From an uncultured Lachnospiraceae bacterium (GTDB lineage Bacteria; Bacillota; Clostridia; Lachnospirales; Lachnospiraceae): 64,000 nucleotides of DNA. The stretch is from contig CAJUBP010000019.1 of NCBI GenBank assembly GCA_910584585.1, positions 5,549-69,548 of the forward strand, given 5' to 3'. Made by a program: the position numbers and the translations under genes. The notes below the pieces were generated by a model. The model saw only the letters and a program-made list of their open reading frames with translations. It searched no databases and was not told the origin of the DNA. Positions 43,748 to 52,818 of the stretch are shown piece by piece; the stretch's first letter is position 1, and every line of letters starts with the position of its first letter.

Positions 43748-44485
43748 ATTATAATTAAAGAGAAAGAATATCAACTGGATCAATTTTATAAAGGTTTGGA
43801 GGCATTAGGCATTGCATGTTCTGAGAAACAAATTCATCAATTTCTTACATTTTATGAGATGCTGATCGAAAAAAATAAAGTGATGAATCTGACTGCCATT
43901 ACAGAATTTCAGGATGTGATAGAGAAGCATTTTCTGGATTCTTTGAGTTTGACGGAGAACAGGGATCTGAATCAGAAATTAAAAGTTCTTGATCTGGGAA
44001 CCGGAGCAGGATTTCCAGGAATTCCTCTTAAAATTGCATTTCCGGAACTGGAGATTGTACTGATGGATTCTTTGAATAAACGAATCTTATTTTTAAAAGA
44101 GGTATTAGAAGAATTAGGGCTGTCCGATATCACTGCAGTTCATGGAAGAGCAGAAGAAATGGCAGTAAAATCAGATTATCGGGAGAAATTTGATTTGTGT
44201 GTCTCCAGGGCAGTGGCGAATCTTGCTTCTTTAAGTGAGTATTGTATTCCATTTGTCAAAGTGGGCGGAAATTTTGTCTCTTATAAATCAGGAGAAGTGG
44301 AAGAGGAAGTTTATCAGGCAAAAAAGGCGATTAATGTTTTGGGCGGAAAAATTGTGAAAGTGCAGAAATTTACTTTGCCGGGCACAAAAGTTTCCAGATC
44401 ACTTGTTCAAATTGAAAAACAGAGAAAAACGCCTAAAGGCTATCCAAGAAAATCCGGGACGCCTGCGAAGAATCCTATCTGTTAA
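43748..44485 (+). CDS. rsmG: 16S rRNA (guanine-527-N7) methyltransferase RsmG
   Basis: About 245 residues. The SAM-binding motif is 'LDLGTGAGFPGIPLKI', followed by 'DSLNKRILFLKEV' and 'VSRAVANLASL'. The only canonical start in frame is TTG 43796. It has no ribosome-binding site and would delete the first helix. A GGGAGG at 43737-43742 points instead to ATT 43748 (or ATA 43751). The codons after it (KEKEYQLDQFYKGLEALG) look like the normal RsmG start. A non-AUG start is therefore likely. It is the last gene of the mnmE-mnmG-rsmG group. Confidence 0.9.
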   Translation: MIIKEKEYQLDQFYKGLEALGIACSEKQIHQFLTFYEMLIEKNKVMNLTAITEFQDVIEKHFLDSLSLTENRDLNQKLKVLDLGTGAGFPGIPLKIAFPELEIVLMDSLNKRILFLKEVLEELGLSDITAVHGRAEEMAVKSDYREKFDLCVSRAVANLASLSEYCIPFVKVGGNFVSYKSGEVEEEVYQAKKAINVLGGKIVKVQKFTLPGTKVSRSLVQIEKQRKTPKGYPRKSGTPAKNPIC

Positions 44486-44495
44486 AAATAGTATT

Positions 44496-44550
44496 GCAGG
44501 AGATAAAGAACTGTGTACGGAGGATTTCTCCACAGTTCCTTATCTCCTGC
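44496..44550. terminator. Hairpin terminator between rsmG and the hydrolase gene
   Basis: A ~20-bp stem GCAGGAGATAA-GAACTGTG and its complement, with one mismatch, around a 15-base loop. It is shared by two convergent genes. Inner 'GAACTGTG...CACAGTTC' resembles R2. Confidence 0.65.
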
Positions 44551-44561
44551 AGTGGGATAAT

Positions 44562-45518
44562 TTATTTCACAGGATCCAGATAAAGATTCAATATATCCAG
44601 CAATTTTTCCGGAACTTCCAACTGAGGCAGATATTTTGATTCAGCAATCCAGGAAGTTTCGATAGATGGATTGCGGGAAATGTAAGAGTTGATAATGGAT
44701 TCACTTTCTGCATTCCCTTTGCTTCCGATTAAGTAAATGCTGTTATTAATTTTTCTCAAGGCATGAACGATATTAATATTAGTATAATCTGCCTTTATGC
44801 TGGACAGAAGGTATTTGCCCCGGCTGTTTTCCATATGAGCTGCCTCATAATAAGTGTCAATGATCCTGCTGGGAATCATGCGCTTCATGTAAAAATATTC
44901 TTCAAGAAAATATTTTTCAATGGCTTTTCTTGAAAATGCCAAATTGTAGATTATAGTTCCGAAAACAGGAAACTCGATCATAAACTTTAAGGCATTCTTA
45001 TGTTTATTTGGTGTTTTTGCCAGTGATTCTAAAGAAGCGGGATTGATGATAATTATTTTATTAAAATGTTCCGGTTCCATATTGCAGGCCATAAGGGCAA
45101 AGGAAGCAGAATTGCCGGTAGCGGCGATATCTGGTTTTGCTCCAATTACAGTTTTAATAAAATCAGTAATTAATTGAACATAGAGATAATTACTGTAGGT
45201 CATGTTTGGTTTGTCGCTTCTTCCGCATCCCAGCAAATCGAGGCAGTAAACTGTGTGATGCTTTGCCAGATGCTTTGCAACTTTGTCCCATTCATAAGAA
45301 GAGGAAGCGGGATTCAAGTCATGGATCAGCAAAAGCGGCCGGCCGGATCCCTGTTTGGTATAAAAAATATTCCCGTATCTCCAGTTAAAAAATTTACCTT
45401 TGTCAGTTTTCAGCAGGTTTTTTAAAGAAGATGAAATATTGATGGCTTTGTTGATGCCGTAAATGCTGATGGTTGTCAGAGTGCTTAAGAGCAGGAAATT
45501 GCGGATTTGTTTTTTCAT
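44562..45518 (-). CDS. Alpha/beta-hydrolase fold protein, probably degenerate active site
   Basis: A 318-residue membrane-anchored protein: N-terminal hydrophobic segment (~7-25), then 'PLLLIHDLNPASSSYEW', 'YCLDLLGCGRSDKP' and nucleophile elbow 'ATGNSASFALM' (G-N-S-A-S instead of GxSxG with a canonical elbow). Where the family has the acid (usually G.DD) it has 'IYLIGSKGN'. Where it has catalytic His ('GH.p..E.P') it has 'ESKYLPQLEVPE'. So the His and probably Asp are gone. It is common in Lachnospiraceae beside the origin; role unknown. Confidence 0.78.
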   Translation of the reverse strand: MKKQIRNFLLLSTLTTISIYGINKAINISSSLKNLLKTDKGKFFNWRYGNIFYTKQGSGRPLLLIHDLNPASSSYEWDKVAKHLAKHHTVYCLDLLGCGRSDKPNMTYSNYLYVQLITDFIKTVIGAKPDIAATGNSASFALMACNMEPEHFNKIIIINPASLESLAKTPNKHKNALKFMIEFPVFGTIIYNLAFSRKAIEKYFLEEYFYMKRMIPSRIIDTYYEAAHMENSRGKYLLSSIKADYTNINIVHALRKINNSIYLIGSKGNAESESIINSYISRNPSIETSWIAESKYLPQLEVPEKLLDILNLYLDPVK

Positions 45519-45732
45519 TTCATCATCCTCCTTTCATAATTTACCATAAAGTTCTTCAATACGCTCTGGCAGTTGTATTTCTACTACTATTATAGACGAA
45601 ACATTCAGGATATACAAATAAAATATATTTAAAAATAAAAAAATAAAAATATGTCTTTTCTTATCATGCATTTTGAGATAAAATAAAAGTAATCAGCGTT
45701 AATGTTATTTCATAGTACTTCATTAAAGTAAT

Positions 45733-45756
45733 GAACTGTTCAGAAATAACTTTTAA
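45733..45756. repeat. R2 half-element
   Basis: 'gaactgttcagaaataact' followed by 'tttaa', identical to one arm of the 16199 palindrome, without the other arm. It lies in the ~300-bp gap upstream of the DegS-like kinase gene. The rest of 45519-45821 is AT-rich with no further gene. Confidence 0.7.
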
Positions 45757-45821
45757 GTTCTAACAGTTACGAAGATAGTAAATGTTTAATAACAAACGTA
45801 TGTTCTATAGAGGAAAGAGTT

Positions 45822-46847
45822 ATGGTCGTAGATTATTTGAAAAAAATGCATCATGAGATGTATAAACAGAAATTGAATTTAGAAAGAGAATTTCAAAAGA
45901 AAGAAATACTTTTAAAAGACAATATTAAATTTATACAGGCATTAGAAAATTCTTTGGATGAAAATTTTGAATCTTTTACGCCCAGAAATGTAAATCAGGA
46001 GAATCATTCAAAGATTGCTTCTTTGATGGATGAACAAAGAATAATCGAATCGGAATTACAGGATTTAGGCATAGAAATTTCAAAAATAAATGAGCATCTT
46101 GCAGAGTTGGAAAGTGTAACAAAGGTTGCAAGAGAAAATGAAAAATTCCTTGTAAATAAAAAAGAATTGAAGGAAAAACGAGGAAAATACCAACGAAAGA
46201 TTTTAGAGATACAGGAAATGGAGCGGCAGCGTATAGCCAGAGAACTGCATGATTCCATTATACAGAATCTTACCAATACCATACATAAGATAGAAATTTG
46301 TACTAAGATTATGGATGTGGACACTGTACGATGCCGATTAGAATTGCATGTAATATCTAAGACTATCCGCGATATCATACAGGAGATGAGGAATATTGTA
46401 TATGATTTGCGTCCAACTTCCCTGGATGATATCAAGTTGGATAAGATGTTAGAACATGAAATCTCTAAAATACGTAAAAGTGAAATTTTGAATGTTTCTT
46501 ATGAAACATTAGGTGAATCCTTAGAACTTTCTCCTATGATATCCTTGAGTATTTTACGAATTGTCCAAGAAGCATGCAATAATATATTGAAGCATGCAAA
46601 AGCAGAAAATGTATTGGTGCAAGTAGAATACGAAAAAGAAAAAATTATTGTCAGAATAGAGGATGATGGAGTTGGATTCATTATAAATGATATTCAAAAT
46701 TTAAAGAAAGAAGATGGTTCAGGATTAGGTATATCCATGATGAAAGAACGTGTCTTTCTTTTCGCTGGAAAATTGGAATTGAATTCTGAACCGGGGAAAG
46801 GAACCAAAATTTTAGTAGAAGCACCAATTGACAAGGAGGATGCGTAA
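45822..46847 (+). CDS. DegS-like cytosolic sensor histidine kinase
   Basis: 341 residues with no membrane segment. A long coiled coil (~1-135) of DegS sensor type, then HisKA_3 'ERQRIARELHDSIIQNL' (phospho-His) and HATPase 'EDDGVGF' and 'GSGLGISMMKER'. It should phosphorylate the downstream LuxR-type regulator, whose ATG overlaps its stop (TAATG). AGGAAAG precedes the start. Confidence 0.92.
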   Translation: MVVDYLKKMHHEMYKQKLNLEREFQKKEILLKDNIKFIQALENSLDENFESFTPRNVNQENHSKIASLMDEQRIIESELQDLGIEISKINEHLAELESVTKVARENEKFLVNKKELKEKRGKYQRKILEIQEMERQRIARELHDSIIQNLTNTIHKIEICTKIMDVDTVRCRLELHVISKTIRDIIQEMRNIVYDLRPTSLDDIKLDKMLEHEISKIRKSEILNVSYETLGESLELSPMISLSILRIVQEACNNILKHAKAENVLVQVEYEKEKIIVRIEDDGVGFIINDIQNLKKEDGSGLGISMMKERVFLFAGKLELNSEPGKGTKILVEAPIDKEDA

Positions 46848-47491
46848 TGTCGGCGAAAGTTGTGATTGTAGATGATCATTCTATGGTTCGGGAAGGTTTG
46901 AAACAATTGCTGGAATTGGAGGGTGATGTAAAAGTAATTGGAGAAGCTGCAGATGGAATTGAATGTCTGAAATTATTAGAGACGACAGTTCCGCAAGTGT
47001 TGTTATTGGATATCAACATGCCAAATATGAATGGGTTGGAGGTGTTAGAACGGTTAAAAGAAGATAATGTGGATGTAAAAATTATAATATTGACAGTACA
47101 TGATGAAATTGAATTTTTGTTAAAAGCAGTAGATATAGGAATTAATGGCTATTTGTTGAAGGAGTCTGATTCTTCAGAATTGAAGAAAGCAATTTCCCAT
47201 GTAATACAGGGAGAGACTTATATACAGCCAAGTATGATACCATTGTTAAATTCTAAAATGGTAGAAAGAAATCATGAAAAAGTAAAAATTGACTTGCTAA
47301 CCAGACGGGAGTTAGAAGTTTTAAAATTATTGTCGGTAGGACTTTATAACAAAGAAATTGGAAAAAAATTAGATATCAGTGAACGCACTGTAAAGAATCA
47401 TATTTCCAGTATATTTAAAAAAATTGAAGTGACAGATCGGACCCAGGCTGCGGTCTTTGCAATTAGAAATAATTTAATTAATGTTTTTTAA
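46847..47491 (+). CDS. NarL/DegU-type response regulator
   Basis: 214 residues. Receiver domain with phospho-Asp in 'VLLLDINMPNMNGLEVL', linker, and LuxR HTH 'LTRRELEVLKLLSVGLYNKEIG' then 'SERTVKNHISSIFKK'. Paired by overlap with the DegS-like kinase. The first parS site begins 20 bp after its stop. Confidence 0.94.
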   Translation: MSAKVVIVDDHSMVREGLKQLLELEGDVKVIGEAADGIECLKLLETTVPQVLLLDINMPNMNGLEVLERLKEDNVDVKIIILTVHDEIEFLLKAVDIGINGYLLKESDSSELKKAISHVIQGETYIQPSMIPLLNSKMVERNHEKVKIDLLTRRELEVLKLLSVGLYNKEIGKKLDISERTVKNHISSIFKKIEVTDRTQAAVFAIRNNLINVF

Positions 47492-47510
47492 AGGCAGTTG
47501 GGAAGAAAAA

Positions 47511-47526
47511 TGTTTCACGTGAAACA
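47511..47526. promoter_or_regulatory. parS site 1
   Basis: TGTTTCACGTGAAACA, the exact 16-bp ParB-binding palindrome known from Bacillus and other bacteria. Flanking 'gaagaaaaa'/'tttttcttc' extends the symmetry, so it may also terminate the regulator transcript. Confidence 0.97.
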
Positions 47527-47685
47527 TTTTTCTTCCTTTTTGTTATGAAATTATTTTTCTGGAAGTAACAGTATATTTTTGATAGTGCAATTTTTAATGC
47601 CTCAATAGTGCGGAGCAGGCAAAACACAACTGTGATCTCCGGCTGGATGGAACATTAGCATGACAAATAAAAGTTCACAAAAAAA

Positions 47686-47701
47686 TGTTTCACGTGAAAC
47701 A
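47686..47701. promoter_or_regulatory. parS site 2
   Basis: A second exact TGTTTCACGTGAAACA, 175 bp from site 1 and 80 bp before parA. A TATAAT at 47744-47749 between it and parA could be the parA promoter -10. Confidence 0.97.
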
Positions 47702-47780
47702 TTTTTGAACGAATTTCCTATAGTAATAAATTATAAAAGGTGCTATAATAATTATTAACATAAGAGGAAAGGAAAAAAGT

Positions 47781-48548
47781 ATGGGAAGAATTATTGCAAT
47801 AGCCAACCAGAAAGGCGGAGTCGGCAAAACAACTACAGCAATTAATTTATCTGCCTGTCTTGTAGAAGAGGGTAAAAAGGTATTGACAATTGATATGGAT
47901 CCCCAAGGTAATACCACTAGCGGACTAGGCATAGAAAAAACAGATTTGGAGCATACGGTATATGAACTTATGCTTGGCGAATGTACGATACGGAAGAGTA
48001 TGGTGCAGACAGAGATAGAAAATTTGTTTTTAATACCCTCCAATGTGAATCTCGCTGGAGCAGAAATAGAACTGTTAGGTATTGAAGAAAGAGAATATAT
48101 TTTAAAAAATGAAGTAGATTATATTCAGGATGATTTTGATTTTATAATTATTGATTGTCCACCTTCACTGAATATGCTTACTATCAATGCAATGACCACT
48201 GCAAATACAATACTGGTTCCAATACAATGTGAATATTACGCTCTGGAGGGATTGAGCCAGTTAATACATACGATCAATCTGGTGCAGACAAGATTAAATC
48301 CCAGCCTGGAAATGGAAGGCGTGGTGTTTACCATGTATGATGCCAGAACAAATTTATCTTTGCAGGTTGTTGAAAATGTTAAAAGTAATCTGAATACTAC
48401 CATTTATAAGACGATTATTCCAAGAAATATTCGGTTGGCAGAGGCTCCCAGTCATGGATTGCCGATAAATTTATATGATTCTAAATCTGCCGGAGCAGAA
48501 AGTTATCGTTTATTGGCGAAAGAAGTGATAGAAAGAGAGGAAGGTTAA
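47781..48548 (+). CDS. parA: Chromosome-partitioning ATPase ParA (Soj)
   Basis: A 255-residue deviant Walker ATPase ('NQKGGVGKTTTAINLSA', 'TIDMDPQGN', 'IIDCPPSLN'), normal length, without the N-terminal HTH of plasmid ParA. Binds DNA non-specifically in the ATP form and is stimulated by ParB at parS. Stop adjoins the parB start. Confidence 0.96.
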   Translation: MGRIIAIANQKGGVGKTTTAINLSACLVEEGKKVLTIDMDPQGNTTSGLGIEKTDLEHTVYELMLGECTIRKSMVQTEIENLFLIPSNVNLAGAEIELLGIEEREYILKNEVDYIQDDFDFIIIDCPPSLNMLTINAMTTANTILVPIQCEYYALEGLSQLIHTINLVQTRLNPSLEMEGVVFTMYDARTNLSLQVVENVKSNLNTTIYKTIIPRNIRLAEAPSHGLPINLYDSKSAGAESYRLLAKEVIEREEG

Positions 48549-49460
48549 ATGGCGGCAGCAAAAAAAGGCGGATTGGGAAAGGGTCTGGACAGCCTTATTG
48601 CAAATAAGGTGGGAACGGCAGGAACAGCGGAAGCGATGAGAATGCCGGAGCCAGATAAAGAAGTAACCTTTGTAAAAATTACAAAAGTAGAGCCAAACAG
48701 AGAACAACCTAGAAAAAATTTTGATGAAGATTCCTTATTAGAATTATCAGAATCATTAAAACAATACGGTGTGTTACAGCCATTGCTGGTGCAGGATAAG
48801 AAAGATTATTTTGAAATTATTGCGGGAGAAAGAAGATGGAGAGCCGCAAAAATAGCGGGCTTGAAGGAAATTCCTGTTATTATTAAACAACTTACGGAAC
48901 AAGAAATGGTAGAAATTTCTCTGATTGAAAATATTCAAAGAGAAAACCTGAATCCAATTGAAGAGGCTATGGCATTCAAAAGACTGTTAAATGAATTTCA
49001 TTTGAAACAGGACGAAGTAGCAGAACGGGTGTCAAAGTCCAGAACAGCAGTCACCAATTCTATGAGACTTTTGAAGTTGGATGAAAGGGTTCAGCAAATG
49101 GTGATAGATGATTTGCTTTCTACCGGACATGCTAGAGCACTTTTGGCAATTACAGATAATGAGAAACAGTACAGTCTTGCACAACAAATTTTTGATGAAA
49201 AATTAAGTGTGAGAGAAACAGAAAAACTTATAAAAAAATTGCAGAATCAGAAACCGGAGCTGCCAAAGAAGCAGGAAGACGACAAGATGTCAATATTTTA
49301 TGAAGATATGGAGCAAAAGCTTAAATCTATCATGGGAACGAAGGTTGCAATTCATTATAAGAATAAAGACAAGGGGAAGATAGAGATTGAATATTATTCC
49401 AACGATGAACTGGAACGGATTATAGACTTGTTTCAATCCATTCATCAGACAGAAGTTTAG
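48549..49460 (+). CDS. parB: Chromosome-partitioning protein ParB (Spo0J)
   Basis: 303 residues: N-terminal ParA-stimulating basic stretch (KKGGLGKGLDSLI), CTPase/ParB domain ('PRKNF', 'YGVLQPLLVQ', 'GERRWRAAKIAG'), HTH ('KQDEVAERVSKSRTAVTN') and a C-terminal dimerisation domain. It loads at the two parS sites just upstream. Confidence 0.96.
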   Translation: MAAAKKGGLGKGLDSLIANKVGTAGTAEAMRMPEPDKEVTFVKITKVEPNREQPRKNFDEDSLLELSESLKQYGVLQPLLVQDKKDYFEIIAGERRWRAAKIAGLKEIPVIIKQLTEQEMVEISLIENIQRENLNPIEEAMAFKRLLNEFHLKQDEVAERVSKSRTAVTNSMRLLKLDERVQQMVIDDLLSTGHARALLAITDNEKQYSLAQQIFDEKLSVRETEKLIKKLQNQKPELPKKQEDDKMSIFYEDMEQKLKSIMGTKVAIHYKNKDKGKIEIEYYSNDELERIIDLFQSIHQTEV

Positions 49461-49502
49461 CTAATCATACGTTCTAAAAATAAAAACAGAATGGAGGAAA
49501 CT

Positions 49503-50036
49503 ATGAAGTCAGACTTTATAGGGCTGTATTTTACAGTGGATGATTTTTTACTGACTTTTGCGATTATGGCTGCGGTAATGCTGCTGCTGTTTATTTTACT
49601 AATTGTGAATATCGTAAAATCAGGAAGGCTGCGAAAAAAGTACGATGCATTTATGATGGGAAAAAATGCAGAATCTCTGGAGGACACTTTAATTAAACGA
49701 ATTCAGCAGGTAGATGAACTGTTAGAATTTGAAAGTGAGAACAGAGAGAATATACAAAAAATTTCAAATAGTTTAAATTATACATTCCAGAAAGTTGGAA
49801 TGGTGAAATACGATGCTTTTCACGAGATGGGTGGAAAATTAAGTTTTTCTCTGGCATTGCTGGATCAGAAAAATGATGGATTTATCATCAATGCCATGCA
49901 TACCAGAGAAGGATGTTATACTTATATCAAAGAGATAGTAAGTGGAAATTCCATAATTGTACTTGCGGATGAGGAAAAAGAAGCATTAGATATTGCAATG
50001 GGGACAAAGAAATCAACTGTACCGGTAGAAGATTAA
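49503..50036 (+). CDS. DUF4446 membrane protein
   Basis: A 177-residue protein with one N-terminal membrane segment (~12-38), a helical part (LEDTLIKRIQQVDELLE) and a C-terminal beta domain ('VGMVKYDAFHEMGGKLSFS', 'YIKEIVSG'). It matches DUF4446, which follows parB in many Clostridia. Function unknown. ATG 49503 with TGGAGG is chosen over the upstream ATG. Confidence 0.88.
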   Translation: MKSDFIGLYFTVDDFLLTFAIMAAVMLLLFILLIVNIVKSGRLRKKYDAFMMGKNAESLEDTLIKRIQQVDELLEFESENRENIQKISNSLNYTFQKVGMVKYDAFHEMGGKLSFSLALLDQKNDGFIINAMHTREGCYTYIKEIVSGNSIIVLADEEKEALDIAMGTKKSTVPVED

Positions 50037-50113
50037 GAATATCAAGCTGAAATCCGAGCCGTTGCTCTTGGCTATGAGAAAATAGCAGGGCGGAAGTAAT
50101 TTAGGAGTACAAT

Positions 50114-51142
50114 ATGAGAGAATATCGAGTATCAGAATTGACAGGAAATGAAGTTTTGGCGAAATCCGTTTGTATGGAAAACGGAAGTGTGATTCTGGAA
50201 ATAGGAACTGCGTTAAAAGTAAGTTATAAGGAATCTCTAACTTCCTTAAATATCCAGAAAATTTATGTAGAAGATCCCTTTGAAAAATACGAGAAAGTGA
50301 ACTTCTATTTTAAGCCGGAAGTATTCCTGAAATTCGAGAATGAATTAAAAGCGATATTGTCTCAGCATATTTACAGAAAAGACAGCGGTTTGAGAAAACT
50401 GGAAAGTCTTGTGAAAGAACTGGTAACTGTGTTTGAACGGACAGAAGAAGACAGAGTGCTGGATATTAAAAACCGCACTTCTGATATGTATGAGCATACC
50501 ATTTATATTACCATACTGGTGATGCTATTGGGAAGGGAATATGGATTTTCCAGAAAAAGAATGGAAGATGCCGTGTTGGGATGTCTTCTTCATGATCTGG
50601 GTTACCGATACATAGATGTTGATTATCGGGACTGTTCCTGCAGGCAATTGAAGACTTCTGAATTGTGTGAGTTGAAAAAGCATACAATTTTGGGATATAC
50701 TGCTTTGGAAAAAGAAGGTTGGATTCCTGAGATTTCAAAGCTGATGGTATTGTCACATCATGAGCGGCTGGACGGCAGCGGATATCCTTTAAAACAGAAG
50801 AATAAAGAAAAGGAATGCCGTATGATACAGATTTGTGATGCCTTTGACTGTGCGATTTCAGGAATGGAATCGTCGAAAAAGACAATTTTCCAGGCATTTG
50901 ATTTGATTTCTAATCAGGAAAAATTTGAAAACCGCATGGAAAAAATATTAGAAAAAAAGATTGGAATATATCCTGCAGGAACTGTTGTAAAAACAGAGGA
51001 GGGGAAAAGGGCAGTAGTCATTTCTCAAACAGAGAATGCCCAGGCTCCTGTCATTCTATATACCGGCGGTATGCAGGAAAATCATTTCGTAACAGAAAAT
51101 CTTAACAGAGAAAAAGCGCCGAAAATTATAAATATTATGTAA
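50114..51142 (+). CDS. HD-GYP-type phosphodiesterase-like protein
   Basis: 342 residues. A short N-terminal beta domain (~1-60, 'VSELTGNEVLAKSV') precedes an HD-GYP domain with 'MYEHTIYITILVML', the metal pair 'LLHDLGYR', 'HTILGYTALEK', 'SHHERLDGSGYP' and 'ICDAFDCAISG'. HD-GYP enzymes hydrolyse cyclic di-GMP. The signature is close to complete ('GSGYP' for GYP), so activity is plausible. AGGAG precedes the ATG. Confidence 0.88.
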   Translation: MREYRVSELTGNEVLAKSVCMENGSVILEIGTALKVSYKESLTSLNIQKIYVEDPFEKYEKVNFYFKPEVFLKFENELKAILSQHIYRKDSGLRKLESLVKELVTVFERTEEDRVLDIKNRTSDMYEHTIYITILVMLLGREYGFSRKRMEDAVLGCLLHDLGYRYIDVDYRDCSCRQLKTSELCELKKHTILGYTALEKEGWIPEISKLMVLSHHERLDGSGYPLKQKNKEKECRMIQICDAFDCAISGMESSKKTIFQAFDLISNQEKFENRMEKILEKKIGIYPAGTVVKTEEGKRAVVISQTENAQAPVILYTGGMQENHFVTENLNREKAPKIINIM

Positions 51143-51228
51143 AAGAAAACCGATAAAAAAATTGAAAAACAGAATTGAATATTATATAATAAACAGGTAA
51201 TATTGGTTTTGTGAAGGGAGGGGCAAAA

Positions 51229-52107
51229 TTGCACGGCTATCTGCGCAGTATTGGATTCAAAGATTTAAAAAAGAGGAATGAGATTGAGTTATTGATTCAG
51301 GATATTGTTGAGCATCCCGATAAAAAAATTCTTACAGAGGATGAAGAAGGAAATGTATTTGCAGAATTAACTAGGGAATTCAGCGAATTTACAGGAATTG
51401 CAGTACGTGGGTTTTATATGGATGATGAATTTCACGTAGAATATTATTATCCTTATTTTACAGGAAGCGGCGTTTCCACAGAAGAACGGGTGGAAATTCA
51501 GAAACGATCTGACAGAGAAGCGTATGCCGGGGTCTGCGATGAAATGAGGATAGGCGTTACCCTGATCTTTTATCTTCAGAATGCAGTGGAGTATCTTCGG
51601 GAACAGAGAACAAAAAGTGGCAGACGGATGCCTATTAATACTACCATTTCCGCTTTGTCCGCCAGCGGCAAAATCATTCTCCCTGTTTATAAAAATGAGC
51701 ATCAGATTAAAAGCGGCGAGAAATATACAAATAACAGGAATCATTTAATGGCGGCAGCCCGGGACGGTGACGAGGATGCTATGGAGAGTCTGACTCTGGA
51801 GGATATCGATACATATTCCATGATTTCCAGAAGAATCATGACGGAGGATATTCTTTCGATTGTAGATACTTATTTTATGCCCTATGGAATTGAAAGCGAT
51901 CAATACAGCATTATGGGTGAGATTTTGGATTTTTATACCATTGAGAATAAAAGTACCAGGGAAAAATCTTATATTCTGACGCTGAATAGTAATCACCTTG
52001 TTTTTGATGTATGTATCAATCAGGCGGATTTGCTGGGAGAGCCGGCTGTGGGCCGCAGATTTAAAGGAACAATCTGGATGCAGGGGCAGATTAATTATCA
52101 GATGTGA
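51229..52107 (+). CDS. DUF3881 family protein
   Basis: 292 residues, cytosolic, matching DUF3881, a family largely restricted to Lachnospiraceae: starts 'MHGYLRSIGFKDLKKRNE' and has 'GFYMDDEFHVEYYYPYF'. Function unknown. TTG 51229 is chosen: GGGAGGGG lies upstream and the family starts with 'MH.YLR.IGF'. It ends 59 bp before the tRNA-Arg. Confidence 0.88.
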   Translation: MHGYLRSIGFKDLKKRNEIELLIQDIVEHPDKKILTEDEEGNVFAELTREFSEFTGIAVRGFYMDDEFHVEYYYPYFTGSGVSTEERVEIQKRSDREAYAGVCDEMRIGVTLIFYLQNAVEYLREQRTKSGRRMPINTTISALSASGKIILPVYKNEHQIKSGEKYTNNRNHLMAAARDGDEDAMESLTLEDIDTYSMISRRIMTEDILSIVDTYFMPYGIESDQYSIMGEILDFYTIENKSTREKSYILTLNSNHLVFDVCINQADLLGEPAVGRRFKGTIWMQGQINYQM

Positions 52108-52166
52108 TAAAAAAGGGGATTGACAAAGTATTAAGAAATGTTTATAATATAAGAGATTTTTTGAAT

Positions 52167-52240
52167 GTCGCTATAGCTCAGCAGGATAGAGCGACCGCCT
52201 CCTAAGCGGTAGGCCGGAGGTTCGAATCCTCTTAGCGACG
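52167..52240 (+). tRNA. tRNA-Arg (anticodon CCT)
   Basis: All four arms fold: acceptor GTCGCTA/TAGCGAC, D-arm GCTC/GAGC, anticodon stem ACCGC/GCGGT with loop CTCCTAA (anticodon CCT), T-arm GGAGG-TTCGAAT-CCTCT, discriminator G. CCA is not encoded. It reads AGG codons. The region beyond it is mosaic, fitting use as an integration site. Confidence 0.97.
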
Positions 52241-52251
52241 TCTTAAGATTT

Positions 52252-52288
52252 GCCGGGAATACTGGGGTTCCAGAGTTCCCGGTGTTTT
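52252..52288 (+). terminator. Rho-independent terminator after tRNA-Arg
   Basis: Stem GCCGGGAA / TTCCCGGT around a short loop, followed by TGTTTT. Confidence 0.8.
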
Positions 52289-52381
52289 AATATATCTGAG
52301 ATTGCTAATCAAAATAGTGATTCTGCTAATTGTCTGAAAAATTTTGCTTAAAATCTTGCTAATTGAAAAGGCGGGAGTTTT

Positions 52382-52549
52382 TAGTTCAAGACTACAACTT
52401 TGTCACAAGTTGGGACGAAGTTATAGATTATCATATAGGAATTTATTAAAAAAATATGGCAACTTTTTTCATTAAAAAGAGAACCGGACGCATCCGATTC
52501 TCTCAGGTATGCTCCGAAGAGACGCATCGCTATTCACATTTATAGTATA
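52382..52549. repeat. R3 repeat, copy A (168 bp)
   Basis: Begins 'tagttcaagac' and ends 'tatagtata'. It aligns over its whole length with 54879-55048 in the same direction, differing at roughly one in six positions. Contains 'accggacgcatcc.attctctca' and 'gagacgca', which may pair into a hairpin. No open frame is conserved, so a non-coding RNA or attachment-type element is possible. It lies 94 bp after the tRNA terminator; the intervening sequence has no gene. Confidence 0.8.
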
Positions 52550-52596
52550 CAAGATAGGGATAAAAAATGTAAGGATTTTTATGATTTTACAAAATT

Positions 52597-52818
52597 TTAT
52601 AATTGTGCGTCAAAGTCGTAGACAGCAACCAATTCTTCAAATTTCGTATATGGAACATGGTTTGAAGGTGTATTTATGTAACAATATTCTTTGTATCCAT
52701 GATAGTACCCTATATTCATAAGTTTGCGTTTTTGTGATGAACCAGAAATAGATATTCCTTTTTTATCACGCAAATAGCGCATTAAACCATCTGTACTTTT
52801 TGGACGTGAGTCTGACAT
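52597..52818 (-). pseudogene. Abi_2 (AbiD/F-like) protein, truncated N-terminal fragment
   Basis: 73 residues with 'LMRYLRDKKGISISG', 'IGYYHGYKEYCY' and 'YTKFEELVAVYDFDAQL', the conserved start of the Abi_2 abortive-infection family (usually ~300 residues). The ribosome-binding site GGGAGGTGC and ATG are intact, but the frame stops right after YDFDAQL, and the HEPN catalytic part is missing. R3 copy A begins 48 bp beyond the break. Confidence 0.75.

Noticed and set aside
45519..45821. Riboswitch or T-box upstream of the DegS-like kinase
   Set aside because: No T-box sequence, no conserved riboswitch core, only an R2 half copy and AT-rich sequence.
47511..47701. The two ATGTTTCACGTGAAACAT palindromes as terminators only
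   Set aside because: They match the 16-bp parS consensus exactly and lie upstream of parA-parB. Terminator action of the first is at most secondary.
52252..52381. Integrase attachment duplicate of the tRNA-Arg 3' end
   Set aside because: I looked for a copy of TTCGAATCCTCTTAGCGAC downstream in the window and saw none; an island is inferred only from its decayed contents.
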